Assembly: GCF_000392615.1 (NCBI RefSeq)
Contig: NZ_KB933398.1
Span: 3,976,274-4,040,273, forward strand
Source of the DNA: Lysinibacillus sphaericus OT4b.31
GTDB taxonomy: Bacteria; Bacillota; Bacilli; Bacillales_A; Planococcaceae
Direction: 5' to 3'
DNA length: 64,000 nt
The translations under genes and the position numbers were made by a program. The notes beneath the pieces are model-generated. The model was not told the origin of the DNA. It saw nothing but the letters and a program-made list of their open reading frames with translations, and did no database searches. This document shows, in pieces, positions 35,156 to 44,389 of the stretch. Numbering within the stretch: the stretch's first letter is position 1; each line of letters begins with the position of its first letter.

Positions 35156-36325
35156 TTATGGACATAATGTACGTGCTATATTTTCAAAATAGCGTACACC
35201 GTAGATAAGTGCGTCCTCATCAATTTTAAAGCGTGGATGATGCAACGGATAAGCTACACCAAAATCTACATTATGCACGCCTATGAATTGCATGGAAGAA
35301 GGTACAACCTCTGAAAAATCTGCAAAATCCTCTGTTCCAAACATCGGTTCAGGTAACTCTCTGACGCCCTCTTCTCCTACAATATCACCAGCTACTCGAC
35401 GTGATAACACTGTAAGCTCCTTATCATTTGTCACAGAAGGACAACCAAGCTCCCATTTAATCTCCGCTGTCGCTCCATGCATCGATGCAATACCATTAAC
35501 AATTTTCACTAAATGTTCACGGGCATCTACACGTACCTTCGCATCTAATGAACGAATTGTCCCTCCAAGTTCTGCCGTTTCAGCAATAATATTTAAAGCC
35601 GTGCCACAATGGAATTTGGCAACCGTTAAGACAGGTGCATGGATGCTTGGCACTTTCCGCGATACAATGGTTTGCAATGCCATGACAATCTCTGAGCCAA
35701 TTAATAACGGATCAATCGCTACCTCAGGAGTCGAAGCATGTCCACCTCTTCCAAAAATCTTAATCTCAAAATCATCTGCCGCTGCCGTAAACTTTCCATC
35801 CTTCATCGCAAACTGACCGACTTCATAATCTGGGCTTACATGAAGTGCAAATGCGTAATCTACATTATCTATTATACCTATACTAACAAGCTGCGCTGCC
35901 CCACCTGGTGTTACCTCCTCAGCATGCTGGAAAACAAAACGTATTTCACCATTGAAGTCTGTTCCACGCTCGGCTAATGCCTTTGCTGCACCAAGCAGCA
36001 TGGCTGGATGCGCATCATGTCCGCAGGCATGCATCACGCCTGGATTTTTTGATTTAAAGGGTAAATCAGTTTCTTCCTCTATCGGCAATGCATCGATGTC
36101 CGCTCGTAATAAAATGGTATGCCCCTTACCAGCTGTTTTCACACCCCTTAAAAATGCACAGACACTCGTTTCAGTTAAACGTTTCACCTCTAAATGCGGA
36201 AACGTTATTAATTGATTATAAATATATTGTGCTGTTCGATGCTCTTGATGTGACAGCTCTGGATGCATATGCAAATGTTGTCGCCAGGCAATCACCTGTT
36301 GTTCTAACGTACTAATTTCTATCAT
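35156..36325 (-). CDS. M20-family amidohydrolase (N-acyl-amino acid hydrolase type)
   Basis: The 389-residue cytoplasmic enzyme cleaves an N-acyl or similar amide from an amino acid. Metal ligands are visible in MHACGHDAHPAML (near residue 100), in HAEEVTPGG (near 135) and in FGTEDFADFSE near the C terminus, with HHPRF after it. Related Bacillus enzymes (YtnL, YkuR, HipO-like) act on N-acetylated amino acids, including sulfur amino acids. It lies 52 bases after the YfcC-type carrier gene on the same strand, so import and hydrolysis of one compound is likely. Confidence 0.88.
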   Translation of the reverse strand: MIEISTLEQQVIAWRQHLHMHPELSHQEHRTAQYIYNQLITFPHLEVKRLTETSVCAFLRGVKTAGKGHTILLRADIDALPIEEETDLPFKSKNPGVMHACGHDAHPAMLLGAAKALAERGTDFNGEIRFVFQHAEEVTPGGAAQLVSIGIIDNVDYAFALHVSPDYEVGQFAMKDGKFTAAADDFEIKIFGRGGHASTPEVAIDPLLIGSEIVMALQTIVSRKVPSIHAPVLTVAKFHCGTALNIIAETAELGGTIRSLDAKVRVDAREHLVKIVNGIASMHGATAEIKWELGCPSVTNDKELTVLSRRVAGDIVGEEGVRELPEPMFGTEDFADFSEVVPSSMQFIGVHNVDFGVAYPLHHPRFKIDEDALIYGVRYFENIARTLCP

Positions 36326-36377
36326 CAGCCATTCCTCCTATCACTTTTCAGTACATAATCAGTAGAACTATATCAAG

Positions 36378-37790
36378 TCAAAATGGTCCGTAATTCATGA
36401 CATGTGCAATTACTAATAAAATAATTGCCAGACCTGTTTGTATAAGGAAGTATGGAAAAACCCATTTTACCCATTTTGAAAATGGTATACCCGCTATGGC
36501 TAAGCCTGCCAACAAAACACCACTTGTAGGAATAACCATGTTCGAAATACCGTCCCCAAATTGGAAGGCCAATACCGCTGTCTGTCTTGTCACGCCTATT
36601 AAATCTGCTAAAGGTGTCATAATTGGCATCGTTAAAGCCGCTTGGCCGCTTCCCGATGGCACTAAGAAATTCAAACAAAGCTGCAGTAAGAACATTCCCA
36701 CTGCATTAATAGAAGCGGGTAGAACACTTACCGCATTTGCAACAAAATGTAGTATTGTATCAATTAGCCCCCCCGTAGTAGTAATGACTAAAATCGTTTG
36801 AGCAAAGCCTATGATTAAAGCGCCCTCTACCATATCTCTTGCACCAGTAATAAAACCTTCAGCCATTTTATTTGGGCTAAGTTTACAAATTATTGCCATA
36901 ATAATACCGCTTAAAAGAAAAATCCCACCAATTTCACTGATATACCATTGAAATTTAATCACGCCAACAACTAATGCAACAAAGTTTGCTAATAAGACAA
37001 GCAACGCCAATAAGTGACGCCCATTCATTTTAAAATTCAAATCGATTTCAATACTTTCTTCTCGCTTATATTTCCCGTAAATACCTTTAGAAGGATCATG
37101 TTTAACTCGTTTCGCATGCCTAGATATATATATTACCGTTAAAATATAAAACACAAAGAATACAATAATTCGATAAGACATTCCTGAATACATTGGTAAT
37201 TCAGCAATCGTTTGAGCGACCCCAATGTTAAATGGATTGGTAATCCCTGATGTAAAACCAGTTGCTAATGTGCCTAGCATAACGATAGCAAATCCTGTGA
37301 TTGCATCCATACCAAGTGCCATCGTTAACGGAATAATGATGGCAATATACACTAATGTGTCCTCAGCTGAACCAATTAAAGTTCCTAAACTAGCAAAGAT
37401 TAATATGAGAATAGGAATTAACACGTACTCCCGTTTCCCAAATTTAGAAGCCATTACTTTAATAAATGAATCAATTGCTCCTGTTTTTTGCATGATACCC
37501 AGTGCTCCACCAAATAAAAATACAAACAAAATAATGGAAGCACCTTCAAGCATACCTAAATGAACACTATTAAACATTTCAAGAAAACCAACAGGACTTG
37601 AATCGATATAGTGGAATGATTCTGGGTCTACTACCATCCGTCCATTACTCTCCACACGATCATACTGACCGGCCGGAATAATGTAAGTAAGTATTGTCAT
37701 TAGCAAAATGATAATAAACATTAATACAAATGCATTGATTCCTTTAATTCTTGGCTCTTCTACTATTTTATTTTCTTGCAGGTTTGCCAT
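36378..37790 (-). CDS. YfcC-family membrane carrier
   Basis: The 470-residue protein has about 12 hydrophobic helices and matches the C4-dicarboxylate/arginine-ornithine carrier superfamily (DcuC/YfcC): MTILTYIIPAGQYDRVESNG near the N terminus, FGGALGIMQKTGAIDSFIKV, and LVPSGSGQAALTMPIMTPLA near residue 370. Substrates of YfcC proteins are mostly unknown; peptides and amino acids are suggested. The ATG at 37790 follows GGGGGAAAG; the longer frame starts before the ribosome site. It forms an operon with the M20 gene, preceded by a pair of palindromes. Confidence 0.85.
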   Translation of the reverse strand: MANLQENKIVEEPRIKGINAFVLMFIIILLMTILTYIIPAGQYDRVESNGRMVVDPESFHYIDSSPVGFLEMFNSVHLGMLEGASIILFVFLFGGALGIMQKTGAIDSFIKVMASKFGKREYVLIPILILIFASLGTLIGSAEDTLVYIAIIIPLTMALGMDAITGFAIVMLGTLATGFTSGITNPFNIGVAQTIAELPMYSGMSYRIIVFFVFYILTVIYISRHAKRVKHDPSKGIYGKYKREESIEIDLNFKMNGRHLLALLVLLANFVALVVGVIKFQWYISEIGGIFLLSGIIMAIICKLSPNKMAEGFITGARDMVEGALIIGFAQTILVITTTGGLIDTILHFVANAVSVLPASINAVGMFLLQLCLNFLVPSGSGQAALTMPIMTPLADLIGVTRQTAVLAFQFGDGISNMVIPTSGVLLAGLAIAGIPFSKWVKWVFPYFLIQTGLAIILLVIAHVMNYGPF

Positions 37791-37972
37791 ATACTTTCCC
37801 CCTAACAAGCAGTATTAAAAGTATTCTCGCGACTCTGTTTCAAATAATCAGGTATTTATTCAATGCTTTCCACAAGTAGAATTTTGCTATTCACATAACC
37901 CCTAAAAACTGACTATTGCTATTTAACTACTAAATAGTATTTATCGTAGAGAACCTTATACACCCCTCGCTT

Positions 37973-38007
37973 TTCCGTACAACGGAAATATATTCCGACA
38001 AACGGAA
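37973..38007. promoter_or_regulatory. Tandem palindromes TTCCG-N5-CGGAA
   Basis: Two palindromes, TTCCG-TACAA-CGGAA (37973-37987) and TTCCG-ACAAA-CGGAA (37993-38007), have centres exactly 20 bases apart. They are about 185 bases upstream of the YfcC-type gene. They look like a two-site operator for a dimeric regulator. The regulator is not known. The rest of 37791-38224 is AT-rich without other clear signals except the terminator to the right. Confidence 0.5.
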
Positions 38008-38171
38008 ATATTATATGTAAAAATATAAAAAAATAAAACTAATTTGTCAATATTTTTTGATAATTCTGTCTAATAAAATTAACTTCTAAGAAAGAAGATG
38101 CCCTTTAGCAAACACAGTTCGAAATAATTTCATTTAAGGCAAGCGAACCAAGCCCCTTTCTCCTATAAAAA

Positions 38172-38209
38172 ATAGTAGTACAAACCAAGGCCATGGTTTG
38201 TACTACTAT
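38172..38209 (-). terminator. Terminator of the amino acid ABC operon
   Basis: ATAGTAGTACAAACCA and TGGTTTGTACTACTAT form a perfect 16-bp stem with a 6-base loop, and the minus strand continues with a T-rich tract (TTTTTTATAGG). Confidence 0.92.
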
Positions 38210-38224
38210 CGTTGTGAGTATGTT

Positions 38225-38980
38225 TTAAATATAGAATGTATAATCCTCTGGAATAACACGCTTTAAAAATTTCTTTGTACGGTCCTCTTTCGGACTGACG
38301 AAAATATCGTGTGGACTGCCTTCCTCTACAACTACGCCGCCATCCATAAAGATAACGCGGGTTGCCACATCTTTAGCAAAGCCCATCTCATGTGTGACCA
38401 CAAGCATTGTCGTACCTTCTGTGGCAATGTTTTTCATGACAGTTAGCACTTCTCCTACTAGCTCTGGGTCAAGTGCAGAAGTCGGTTCATCAAATAAAAT
38501 AATATCTGGGTTTAATGCCACGGCACGTGCAATACCAACACGTTGCTGTTGTCCGCCTGATAGCTGACTTGGGTATGCATTATATTTTTCTGATAGCCCC
38601 ACTTTATCGAGCGCCTTTTTCCCAATTTCAATCGCTTCAGCTTTGGCTACTTTGCGACCGATAATAAGCCCTTCCGTGACGTTCTCTAACGCAGTTTTAT
38701 TAGTGAAAAGATTATAATTTTGGAATACAAAAGCTACACGCTGTCGAATCGCATGGACATCCTTCTTTTTTACATTTTGAAAATCGACATCAATATCACC
38801 AAACGTCGCATGCCCTTGGTCAGCTTTTTCTAAAAAGTTTATGCAACGCAGTAAAGTTGTTTTGCCTGAACCACTTGGGCCTAGAATAACCACCACATCT
38901 CCCTTATCAATTGATAGGTCGACACCCTTTAAAATTTCATTGTCGCCAAATGATTTGTGAATATTTTTTATCTCTAACAT
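38225..38980 (-). CDS. ATP-binding subunit of polar amino acid ABC transporter
   Basis: The 251-residue ATPase belongs to the GlnQ/TcyC/TcyN group. Walker A is GPSGSGKTT near residue 34, the signature is [14 protein letters not shown] near 142, Walker B is [13 protein letters not shown], and the switch histidine is in VVTHEMGF. It is the last gene of a five-gene operon with two permeases, a binding protein and a flavoprotein. The operon content favours cystine or a related sulfur compound as ligand, which is inference. Confidence 0.93.
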   Translation of the reverse strand: MLEIKNIHKSFGDNEILKGVDLSIDKGDVVVILGPSGSGKTTLLRCINFLEKADQGHATFGDIDVDFQNVKKKDVHAIRQRVAFVFQNYNLFTNKTALENVTEGLIIGRKVAKAEAIEIGKKALDKVGLSEKYNAYPSQLSGGQQQRVGIARAVALNPDIILFDEPTSALDPELVGEVLTVMKNIATEGTTMLVVTHEMGFAKDVATRVIFMDGGVVVEEGSPHDIFVSPKEDRTKKFLKRVIPEDYTFYI

Positions 38981-38993
38981 GCTGATTCACCCC

Positions 38994-39695
38994 TTAGGCA
39001 CTCGCCACTTTGAATTTACTTAAATGTTTTTCATATCGTTTAAAGATGTATTCAACTGTACTACATAAAATTAAGTACACAATGAAAATATCGATGTATG
39101 CTTCTACATAATTGTAGCCAACATTGGCTGCGACTTTTGCCTTCAATGTAATTTCTGGTAAAGACATCGCATACCCTAGTGATGTTGCTTTTATGAGATT
39201 AACTGTTGCTGTACAAATATTCGGCATGGCCACTACTAGTGCCTGTGGAATAATAATACGGCGATATGCTTGGAATGTTGTTAAACCAACTGCATGTGCT
39301 GCCTCTAATTGACCTTTTTCAATGGTAGCCAATGCAGAGCGAAATACCTCTATTAAAATCGCTGTCGTACTAAAAGCAAAAACGATAAACGCATACCAAA
39401 TAGGATTGATTTTATAGATATCATAAGCAATATTATATTTTTCAAAAATAATTTTCAGTAATAAAGGAACGCTACTATAAATGATAAAAATTTGAATAAT
39501 GATTGGTGTACCTCGAACAAAGGATACATAGATTTTCGCTAAATGATGAATGACAGGAATTTTATTAATTCGTGTCAATGCGAGTAAAAAACCTAGTGGT
39601 AAAGCAACGAGTAAAGCAACAATCGTCACAAGAAGCGCGATAGGCACACCTGATAATGCTACAAAAAATGTTTCAATCAAAAATTGATAATTCAT
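38994..39695 (-). CDS. Permease of polar amino acid ABC transporter (second)
   Basis: The 233-residue membrane protein has five hydrophobic helices and the ATPase-docking loop with EAAHAVGLTTFQAYRRIIIP near residue 140, plus the RGTPIIIQIFIIY segment typical of HisM/TcyL-type permeases. It lies 12 bases downstream of a paralogous permease gene and 13 bases upstream of the ATPase gene, forming a heterodimeric channel with the former. Confidence 0.92.
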   Translation of the reverse strand: MNYQFLIETFFVALSGVPIALLVTIVALLVALPLGFLLALTRINKIPVIHHLAKIYVSFVRGTPIIIQIFIIYSSVPLLLKIIFEKYNIAYDIYKINPIWYAFIVFAFSTTAILIEVFRSALATIEKGQLEAAHAVGLTTFQAYRRIIIPQALVVAMPNICTATVNLIKATSLGYAMSLPEITLKAKVAANVGYNYVEAYIDIFIVYLILCSTVEYIFKRYEKHLSKFKVASA

Positions 39696-39707
39696 GAGTA
39701 CGCCTCC

Positions 39708-40415
39708 TTACGTTGTTTCCAATGTCCTTTTACCCTTGCTAAAAACCTTTTCTAACATAGTAAAGAATCTTTCAATAATAATAGACAGCACCCAATAAAC
39801 GATTGCTAGTGCTATATATATTTCTAGAGCATGTGCATTAATATTGCCCGCAATAATTAAATTTGCCTTCCCTACAATGTCAATTAAACCAATTGTGTAT
39901 GCAAGGGCACCCTCCTGTAATAACGCAATCATGCCATTTCCAAAGTTCGGCAATGCTATGACAAGTGCCTGTGGAAAAATAATACGGCGATATGCCTGAA
40001 ATGGCGTTAACCCTACACTAACAGCCGCTTCAAATTGCCCTTTATTAATGGCCAAATAGGCAGAGCGAATAACCTCTGACATGATTGCTGCGAACTGCAA
40101 TGTGAAAGTTACAACGACAAAAATGGCTGTTTCAATCGAATGGAGATTTAAGCCGAAGTTTTCTGCTAAAGCAGGCACGCCATAATACACGAGGAATAAT
40201 AAGACAATAGATGGCGTACACCGCATAATAGTTGTATATAAATTTGCGAATATTTGTAATACCTTTAGTGAACTCAACTTTGCAGCTGCTAATAGCAAGC
40301 CAAACAATGTGCCCAGCACAATGGAAGACCCTGCAACTAAAAAGGTAACTTTTAAAAACGGCAATAATATGGGTATTGCGTTCCAAATATACGATGCATC
40401 AAAATACTTATCCAT
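39708..40415 (-). CDS. Permease of polar amino acid ABC transporter (first)
   Basis: The 235-residue membrane protein carries the docking loop EAAVSVGLTPFQAYRRIIFP near residue 130 and the segment RCTPSIVLLFLVYYG. It is clearly paralogous to the neighbouring permease. About 117 bases separate it from the binding-protein gene upstream, enough for a processing site or a weak attenuator, but no strong hairpin with a T tract was found there. Confidence 0.92.
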   Translation of the reverse strand: MDKYFDASYIWNAIPILLPFLKVTFLVAGSSIVLGTLFGLLLAAAKLSSLKVLQIFANLYTTIMRCTPSIVLLFLVYYGVPALAENFGLNLHSIETAIFVVVTFTLQFAAIMSEVIRSAYLAINKGQFEAAVSVGLTPFQAYRRIIFPQALVIALPNFGNGMIALLQEGALAYTIGLIDIVGKANLIIAGNINAHALEIYIALAIVYWVLSIIIERFFTMLEKVFSKGKRTLETT

Positions 40416-40532
40416 TTCCTCACCAACTTTTATAAATGATTAACTAAAAGGCATCCACTTCTGAATCTTGCCTTCATGTTCCTTTTATTAAGAAAGACTG
40501 CTGAGTTTACTGACTCAACAGCCTTTAAATAA

Positions 40533-41402
40533 TTATCGATTTACGTTTTCTAACACTTCAAATAAATCACGGCCATAAAACTTTGTGCTTAATTCACTTG
40601 TTTTCTTTTGCTCTTTAATTTGTGCTACAGCTTTATCAAATGCATCTGCAAATTCTTGTTCTTTTTTATTGAACAAAGGCCATGTTTTAATTACTGCGAA
40701 TTCGTTGTAAACTACTTCATCTTTTAAATTATGATAAGGGCCATTTTCTGCTGATACTTGTTGTTTGAACGGACCTTCGATCATCACACCACCGTCCACA
40801 CGTCCTTCATTTACCCATTGCACGACATCGACAGTGAAAGCATCTCCAGCTTGCAATTTTACTTCATTGTTCGGATTTGCTTTATTGTACTCATCAATAA
40901 TTGTATACTGTGCATTGTTTGCAGCAATTGGCGCTAATGAATAACCCTTTGTTGCAAAGTCAGCCAATGTTTTTATGCCTTCGTCTTCTTTACGTAACAC
41001 TAAACCTGCACTACTTAACCCTAAAAACTCTTTAGGGAAAATAAACTTCTCTGTTCGTTCCTGTGTAAAGAATGCATTTTTCACTCCTACTTGGTATTTC
41101 CCTTGCTCAACACCAATTAGTAAATCATCACTTGTAGTGCCTACATATTCAAACTCGTATTCTGGTAATAATTCATCTACTAGCTTCATTACTTCCACAT
41201 CATAACCAGTTGGATTCCCATTATCGTCAATATAACTTATAGGCTTGGATGCTTGATCGTAAGCAACCTTTACTGTACGAACCTTATCGCCATTCTCTGT
41301 ATCTTTTTTGGAAGTTTCTCCTGCGTTACATCCAGCTAAAATAGCAATTGAAGCTAATCCGATTGCAGCAAATTGGAGTACTTTGTTCTTTCCTTTAAAC
41401 AT
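40533..41402 (-). CDS. Substrate-binding lipoprotein of polar amino acid ABC transporter
   Basis: The 289-residue lipoprotein has a signal peptide with lipobox ILAGC (cysteine near 25), then a type II binding fold: VKVAYDQASKPISYIDDNGN, PTGYDVEVMKLVDELLPE and VEQGKYQVGVKNAFFTQERT. It is of the cystine/polar amino acid group (TcyJ/TcyK-like). AAGGGGAAATGAGAT precedes the ATG. It lies 13 bases after the flavoprotein gene in the same operon. The ligand is not fixed by sequence. Confidence 0.9.
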   Translation of the reverse strand: MFKGKNKVLQFAAIGLASIAILAGCNAGETSKKDTENGDKVRTVKVAYDQASKPISYIDDNGNPTGYDVEVMKLVDELLPEYEFEYVGTTSDDLLIGVEQGKYQVGVKNAFFTQERTEKFIFPKEFLGLSSAGLVLRKEDEGIKTLADFATKGYSLAPIAANNAQYTIIDEYNKANPNNEVKLQAGDAFTVDVVQWVNEGRVDGGVMIEGPFKQQVSAENGPYHNLKDEVVYNEFAVIKTWPLFNKKEQEFADAFDKAVAQIKEQKKTSELSTKFYGRDLFEVLENVNR

Positions 41403-41415
41403 ATCTCATTTCCCC

Positions 41416-42588
41416 TTATTGTGGATTTTCATGTGATTTCTGTTGCTCAATAGCAGCTGTTGCTAATTTGATAATTGTCATATCATCCATCGGTGGATTA
41501 TGTAATCCCGCACGCACATTTCGATAATAGCGTTGCAATGGATTTGTAAGTTGTAAACTTTTTGCACCTACAACACGCATTGCCTTATCCACTATATCTA
41601 TAGCAATATTCGTCACCGTGTGCTTCGCAACTGCCATTTCATTCGTTAACGTATTACGTCTAGCTGGATCATCATAAGCCTCGGCTACGCCATAAAGTAC
41701 AAAGCGTGCTTGATGGAGCTTCAGTTCAATATCACCTAAAAGCTGTTGCACATTTGGTAATGTACTGATTGGCGCATTTAAACTATTTGGTTGGTGATGA
41801 TTAGCAAAATGCAGGGCATAGTCCCTTGCAGCCTGCGCGATGCCTAAATATGTTGCTGGAATATGTAATATCCAGCCGTTAATCTTGCCACCACTTGGAT
41901 GGTTCGGCAATTCCACTAAATACTCCTTAGGGACAACAACATCCTTTAACACTAAATCATGACTACTTGTGCCACGCATCGCAGACATTTCCCAGTTTTC
42001 TTCAATGGAAATCCCTTGCACACCTTTATGAATGAGGAAGAAACCGATTTGTTCCTTTTCCTCAATCCAAGCAGAAGTTAAGAAGTAATCGAGCACAGGT
42101 GATGCTGTTGTAAATATTTTGCGTCCATTTAATAGCCAACCATCAGTTGTCGATACAGCATTTGTTCCTGGACGACCACCACGAGTTGGACTGCCAGTTG
42201 CTACTTCACTAACAGCTCTGTTCACGATAGCGCCCTTTTTTACTTCCAGTGCAAATGCTTCCAGTAAGTTATCTGACCATAATTTCTTTTCATATATTTC
42301 ACCGACAACACCTAATGTCCAGCCCAAAGAAAGTGATGCGTTTTCGTCATAACTAGCTAAAGTTTCTTGAATGAGTACCATATCGTAAACGGATAAACCT
42401 TCGCCGCCATATTCTTTCGGTAATGTGTATTTGGGATAACCAATTTGTGAAAGCAGCTTATGTGCTTCAAAAGGAAAACGAGATTGTTCATCGACCTCTA
42501 CAGCCTCAGCTTTAATTGACTCTGCAATCGATGCTAGCTCCTCTAACCAGTGACGCTGTTGCTTTGTTTTAATAAATAAATCCTTCAA
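41416..42588 (-). CDS. Acyl-CoA-dehydrogenase-like flavoprotein (YdbM/SfnB-like)
   Basis: The 390-residue protein has the acyl-CoA dehydrogenase fold: helical N-terminal domain with LPKEYGGEGLSVYDMVLIQE, a beta domain with GRKIFTTASPVLDYFLTSAW, and a C-terminal helical domain ending in RYYRNVRAGLHNPPMDDMTI. The usual catalytic glutamate region is replaced, as in SfnB/DszC-type members, some of which oxidise sulfur compounds. In Bacillus subtilis the similar YdbM belongs to the sulfur-starvation regulon. Being first in an amino acid ABC operon supports a scavenging role. The reaction is not known. Confidence 0.8.
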   Translation of the reverse strand: MKDLFIKTKQQRHWLEELASIAESIKAEAVEVDEQSRFPFEAHKLLSQIGYPKYTLPKEYGGEGLSVYDMVLIQETLASYDENASLSLGWTLGVVGEIYEKKLWSDNLLEAFALEVKKGAIVNRAVSEVATGSPTRGGRPGTNAVSTTDGWLLNGRKIFTTASPVLDYFLTSAWIEEKEQIGFFLIHKGVQGISIEENWEMSAMRGTSSHDLVLKDVVVPKEYLVELPNHPSGGKINGWILHIPATYLGIAQAARDYALHFANHHQPNSLNAPISTLPNVQQLLGDIELKLHQARFVLYGVAEAYDDPARRNTLTNEMAVAKHTVTNIAIDIVDKAMRVVGAKSLQLTNPLQRYYRNVRAGLHNPPMDDMTIIKLATAAIEQQKSHENPQ

Positions 42589-42717
42589 AAAATCTCCTTC
42601 TTCCTAAATTATATAAAACATATATATTTACTAAGAATTAATGTTGTAAAAAAAACCTCTAACTATATGTAATAGTGAGATCATGAGCGGAACTGAATTT
42701 TCTGATTCATTGACATT

Positions 42718-42746
42718 ATGATACTTTCAACATGTTAAATTGTCAA
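42718..42746 (-). promoter_or_regulatory. Promoter of the flavoprotein-ABC operon with internal palindrome
   Basis: On the minus strand TTGACA (42741-42746) and TATCAT (42718-42723) are spaced by 17 bases. The spacer holds the palindrome AACATGTT, extendable on both sides, a good place for a repressor. The leader from there to the ATG is about 130 bases. The remainder of the gap to the next gene at 43035 shows no further clear signal. Confidence 0.55.
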
Positions 42747-43034
42747 TGATTAATTACAAGTTTTTTTGTAAGTATTATAGGTTTTAAATTTTATTTATTA
42801 CAATACTGAAATTCCTTTAGGCGCAAATTTGATACCTGAGTGTAGCTCATTTCTATGGCGTTTAAATACTTCCATAAAGAATCCGTTGGAGGACATTGCA
42901 CAAGACTAATTCTGTACACTTCAAAATCCCTAAACGATTACCCGGGGAATATTGGCTTTTTGATACTTGTTTCTTATTTTATGCACCATGCTGTATTCAC
43001 AACATATGCTAAAACTAAAGAAAGAGGTGTATGT

Positions 43035-43781
43035 ATGACCAATAATATAAATCCATCGCCAAGTATTACCTCTATTCAGCATATGGCTCCTCAAATTATT
43101 CAAACAAAATTTGGTGATATTAACGGGGATGGTTTTTTTGAAACAGTATTTTTAATGGGGACTAAAACGCCTGATAGTCCACTTTGGCGTAATCTAACGC
43201 TTGCTATTTTTTACGGACAAACACGCCAATTTGAACAAATGATGCTGAAGGAAAATGTGGGCTATAATCCTACTATTTTTCTAGGTGATTTTACTGGTAA
43301 TCATATAGAAGATATTTTAGTTATTTCTGATACGGGTGGTAGTGGTGGCATTATCAATGGTGAAATCTTTTCATCAATTAATGGAAAAGTGCGCTCTATT
43401 TTTGACACAGAATCTTTTAATACTACGCTAAAGTATACGGTAAATTATGAAAACAACTATAAAGCCTCCGTCCAAAGCATGAACCCCAAGAAACTATACA
43501 TTCTCGATTTACAATATAAAGGACAGGAATATTTAGATGAAATTTATAATAAAGATGGCACATTGAAACAACCGATTGAAGGATGGGTTGATCCAATTAA
43601 CGGATTGTATCCAATTGATTTTGACCGCGACGGCACATATGAAATTTTAGCTTTTCAGGCGATAGCAGGCCGATACCATGCCGACGGTTTAGGTTATATT
43701 GAAAATGTTCTAAAATGGAATGGTAGAGAATTTGTCGTTGAAAGACAAACAGCGTCAATTTATGGCAAGGATTTAACATAA
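43035..43781 (+). CDS. VCBS/FG-GAP repeat-like protein, unknown function
   Basis: The 248-residue protein has calcium-binding-like loops DINGDGFFETVF near residue 35 and DFDRDGTYEIL near 205, and a TGNHIEDILVISD repeat between them, as in FG-GAP/VCBS beta-propeller repeats. No signal peptide is present. The open frame runs 60 codons upstream to 42855, but AGAGGTG lies just before the ATG at 43035, and the upstream part reads like non-coding sequence. Similar Bacillus proteins are often spore-associated; that link is a guess. Confidence 0.7.
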   Translation: MTNNINPSPSITSIQHMAPQIIQTKFGDINGDGFFETVFLMGTKTPDSPLWRNLTLAIFYGQTRQFEQMMLKENVGYNPTIFLGDFTGNHIEDILVISDTGGSGGIINGEIFSSINGKVRSIFDTESFNTTLKYTVNYENNYKASVQSMNPKKLYILDLQYKGQEYLDEIYNKDGTLKQPIEGWVDPINGLYPIDFDRDGTYEILAFQAIAGRYHADGLGYIENVLKWNGREFVVERQTASIYGKDLT

Positions 43782-43796
43782 AAAAGTTCTTTTCAA

Positions 43797-43835
43797 ATAG
43801 AAGTATCTATATGAAACGCGTTGCTTTCCGCTACG
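43797..43835. repeat. Dispersed repeat, copy A
   Basis: The stretch ATAGAAG-T-ATCTATATGAA-N4-GTTGCTTTCCGCTACG matches 63497-63533 apart from one inserted base and the N segment. It lies just after the stop of the VCBS-like gene. Confidence 0.75.
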
Positions 43836-43929
43836 CTTGGAAAATCCAAAAACGGCAGAAAATAGTCGAACGTACCGTACTACTCTCATTAATAGGGGCT
43901 ATTTGTAACTAAATTTCTGATAAAATTTC

Positions 43930-43968
43930 AAAAGGTATTCGCAATGTGATCATTTCCGAATACCTTTT
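43930..43968. terminator. Hairpin after the VCBS-like gene
   Basis: AAAAGGTATTCG and CGAATACCTTTT pair perfectly over 12 bases with a 15-base loop. It probably terminates the plus-strand gene; its tail is TTTTG on the plus strand. Confidence 0.7.
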
Positions 43969-43980
43969 GTCGTCAATCTG

Positions 43981-44009
43981 AAAAAACGGCTTCTTTATGA
44001 GCTGTTTTT
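43981..44009 (-). terminator. Terminator of the VOC protein gene
   Basis: AAAAAACGGCT and AGCTGTTTTTT pair over 11 bases (one G-U pair) with a short loop, 6 bases after the stop codon, with the T run on the minus strand. Confidence 0.8.
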
Positions 44010-44014
44010 TTATA

Positions 44015-44389
44015 TTATTTTTCAACTAATGCAAAATAATTATTTTCGTGATCAGCAAAATTAAAAACTCTACCCATTGGCATCATGACTAAATCACCGA
44101 CTTTTATTCCCTTTGCCTGGAAATCCTGATACATCTCTGTTAGATTATCCGCGTAAAACATGATAGAAGGTGTCTCTAAATTTAATTCCGGCTGCATTTT
44201 TGCAATCACTTCTTTATTGTGAAGAACGAAGCTCGTTTGCGCTTTCTTAGATGGCGCAATTTCAATCCATCGCATCCCCGCTTCTTCCTGTTCAGCTACT
44301 ACGATAAACCCGATTTTCTCTGTCCAAAACTTTACGGCTGCATCTTGATCATTTACATATAACATGACTTGTCCGATTTGTTGAATCAT
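44015..44389 (-). CDS. VOC-family protein (glyoxalase/bleomycin-resistance fold)
   Basis: The 124-residue protein has two beta-alpha-beta-beta-beta modules: IGQVMLYVNDQDAAVKFWTE at the N terminus and IMFYADNLTEMYQDFQAKGI in the second half, ending FADHENNYFALVEK, which carries the usual late metal-binding glutamate. VOC proteins are dioxygenases, isomerases or drug-binding proteins; the substrate here is not identifiable. A strong GGAGGGG ribosome site precedes the ATG. It is monocistronic. Confidence 0.88.
   Translation of the reverse strand: MIQQIGQVMLYVNDQDAAVKFWTEKIGFIVVAEQEEAGMRWIEIAPSKKAQTSFVLHNKEVIAKMQPELNLETPSIMFYADNLTEMYQDFQAKGIKVGDLVMMPMGRVFNFADHENNYFALVEK

Noticed and set aside
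42855..43034. 60-residue N-terminal extension of the VCBS-like protein
   Set aside because: An AGAGGTG ribosome site lies right before the ATG at 43035, and the extension has no domain or signal peptide character.
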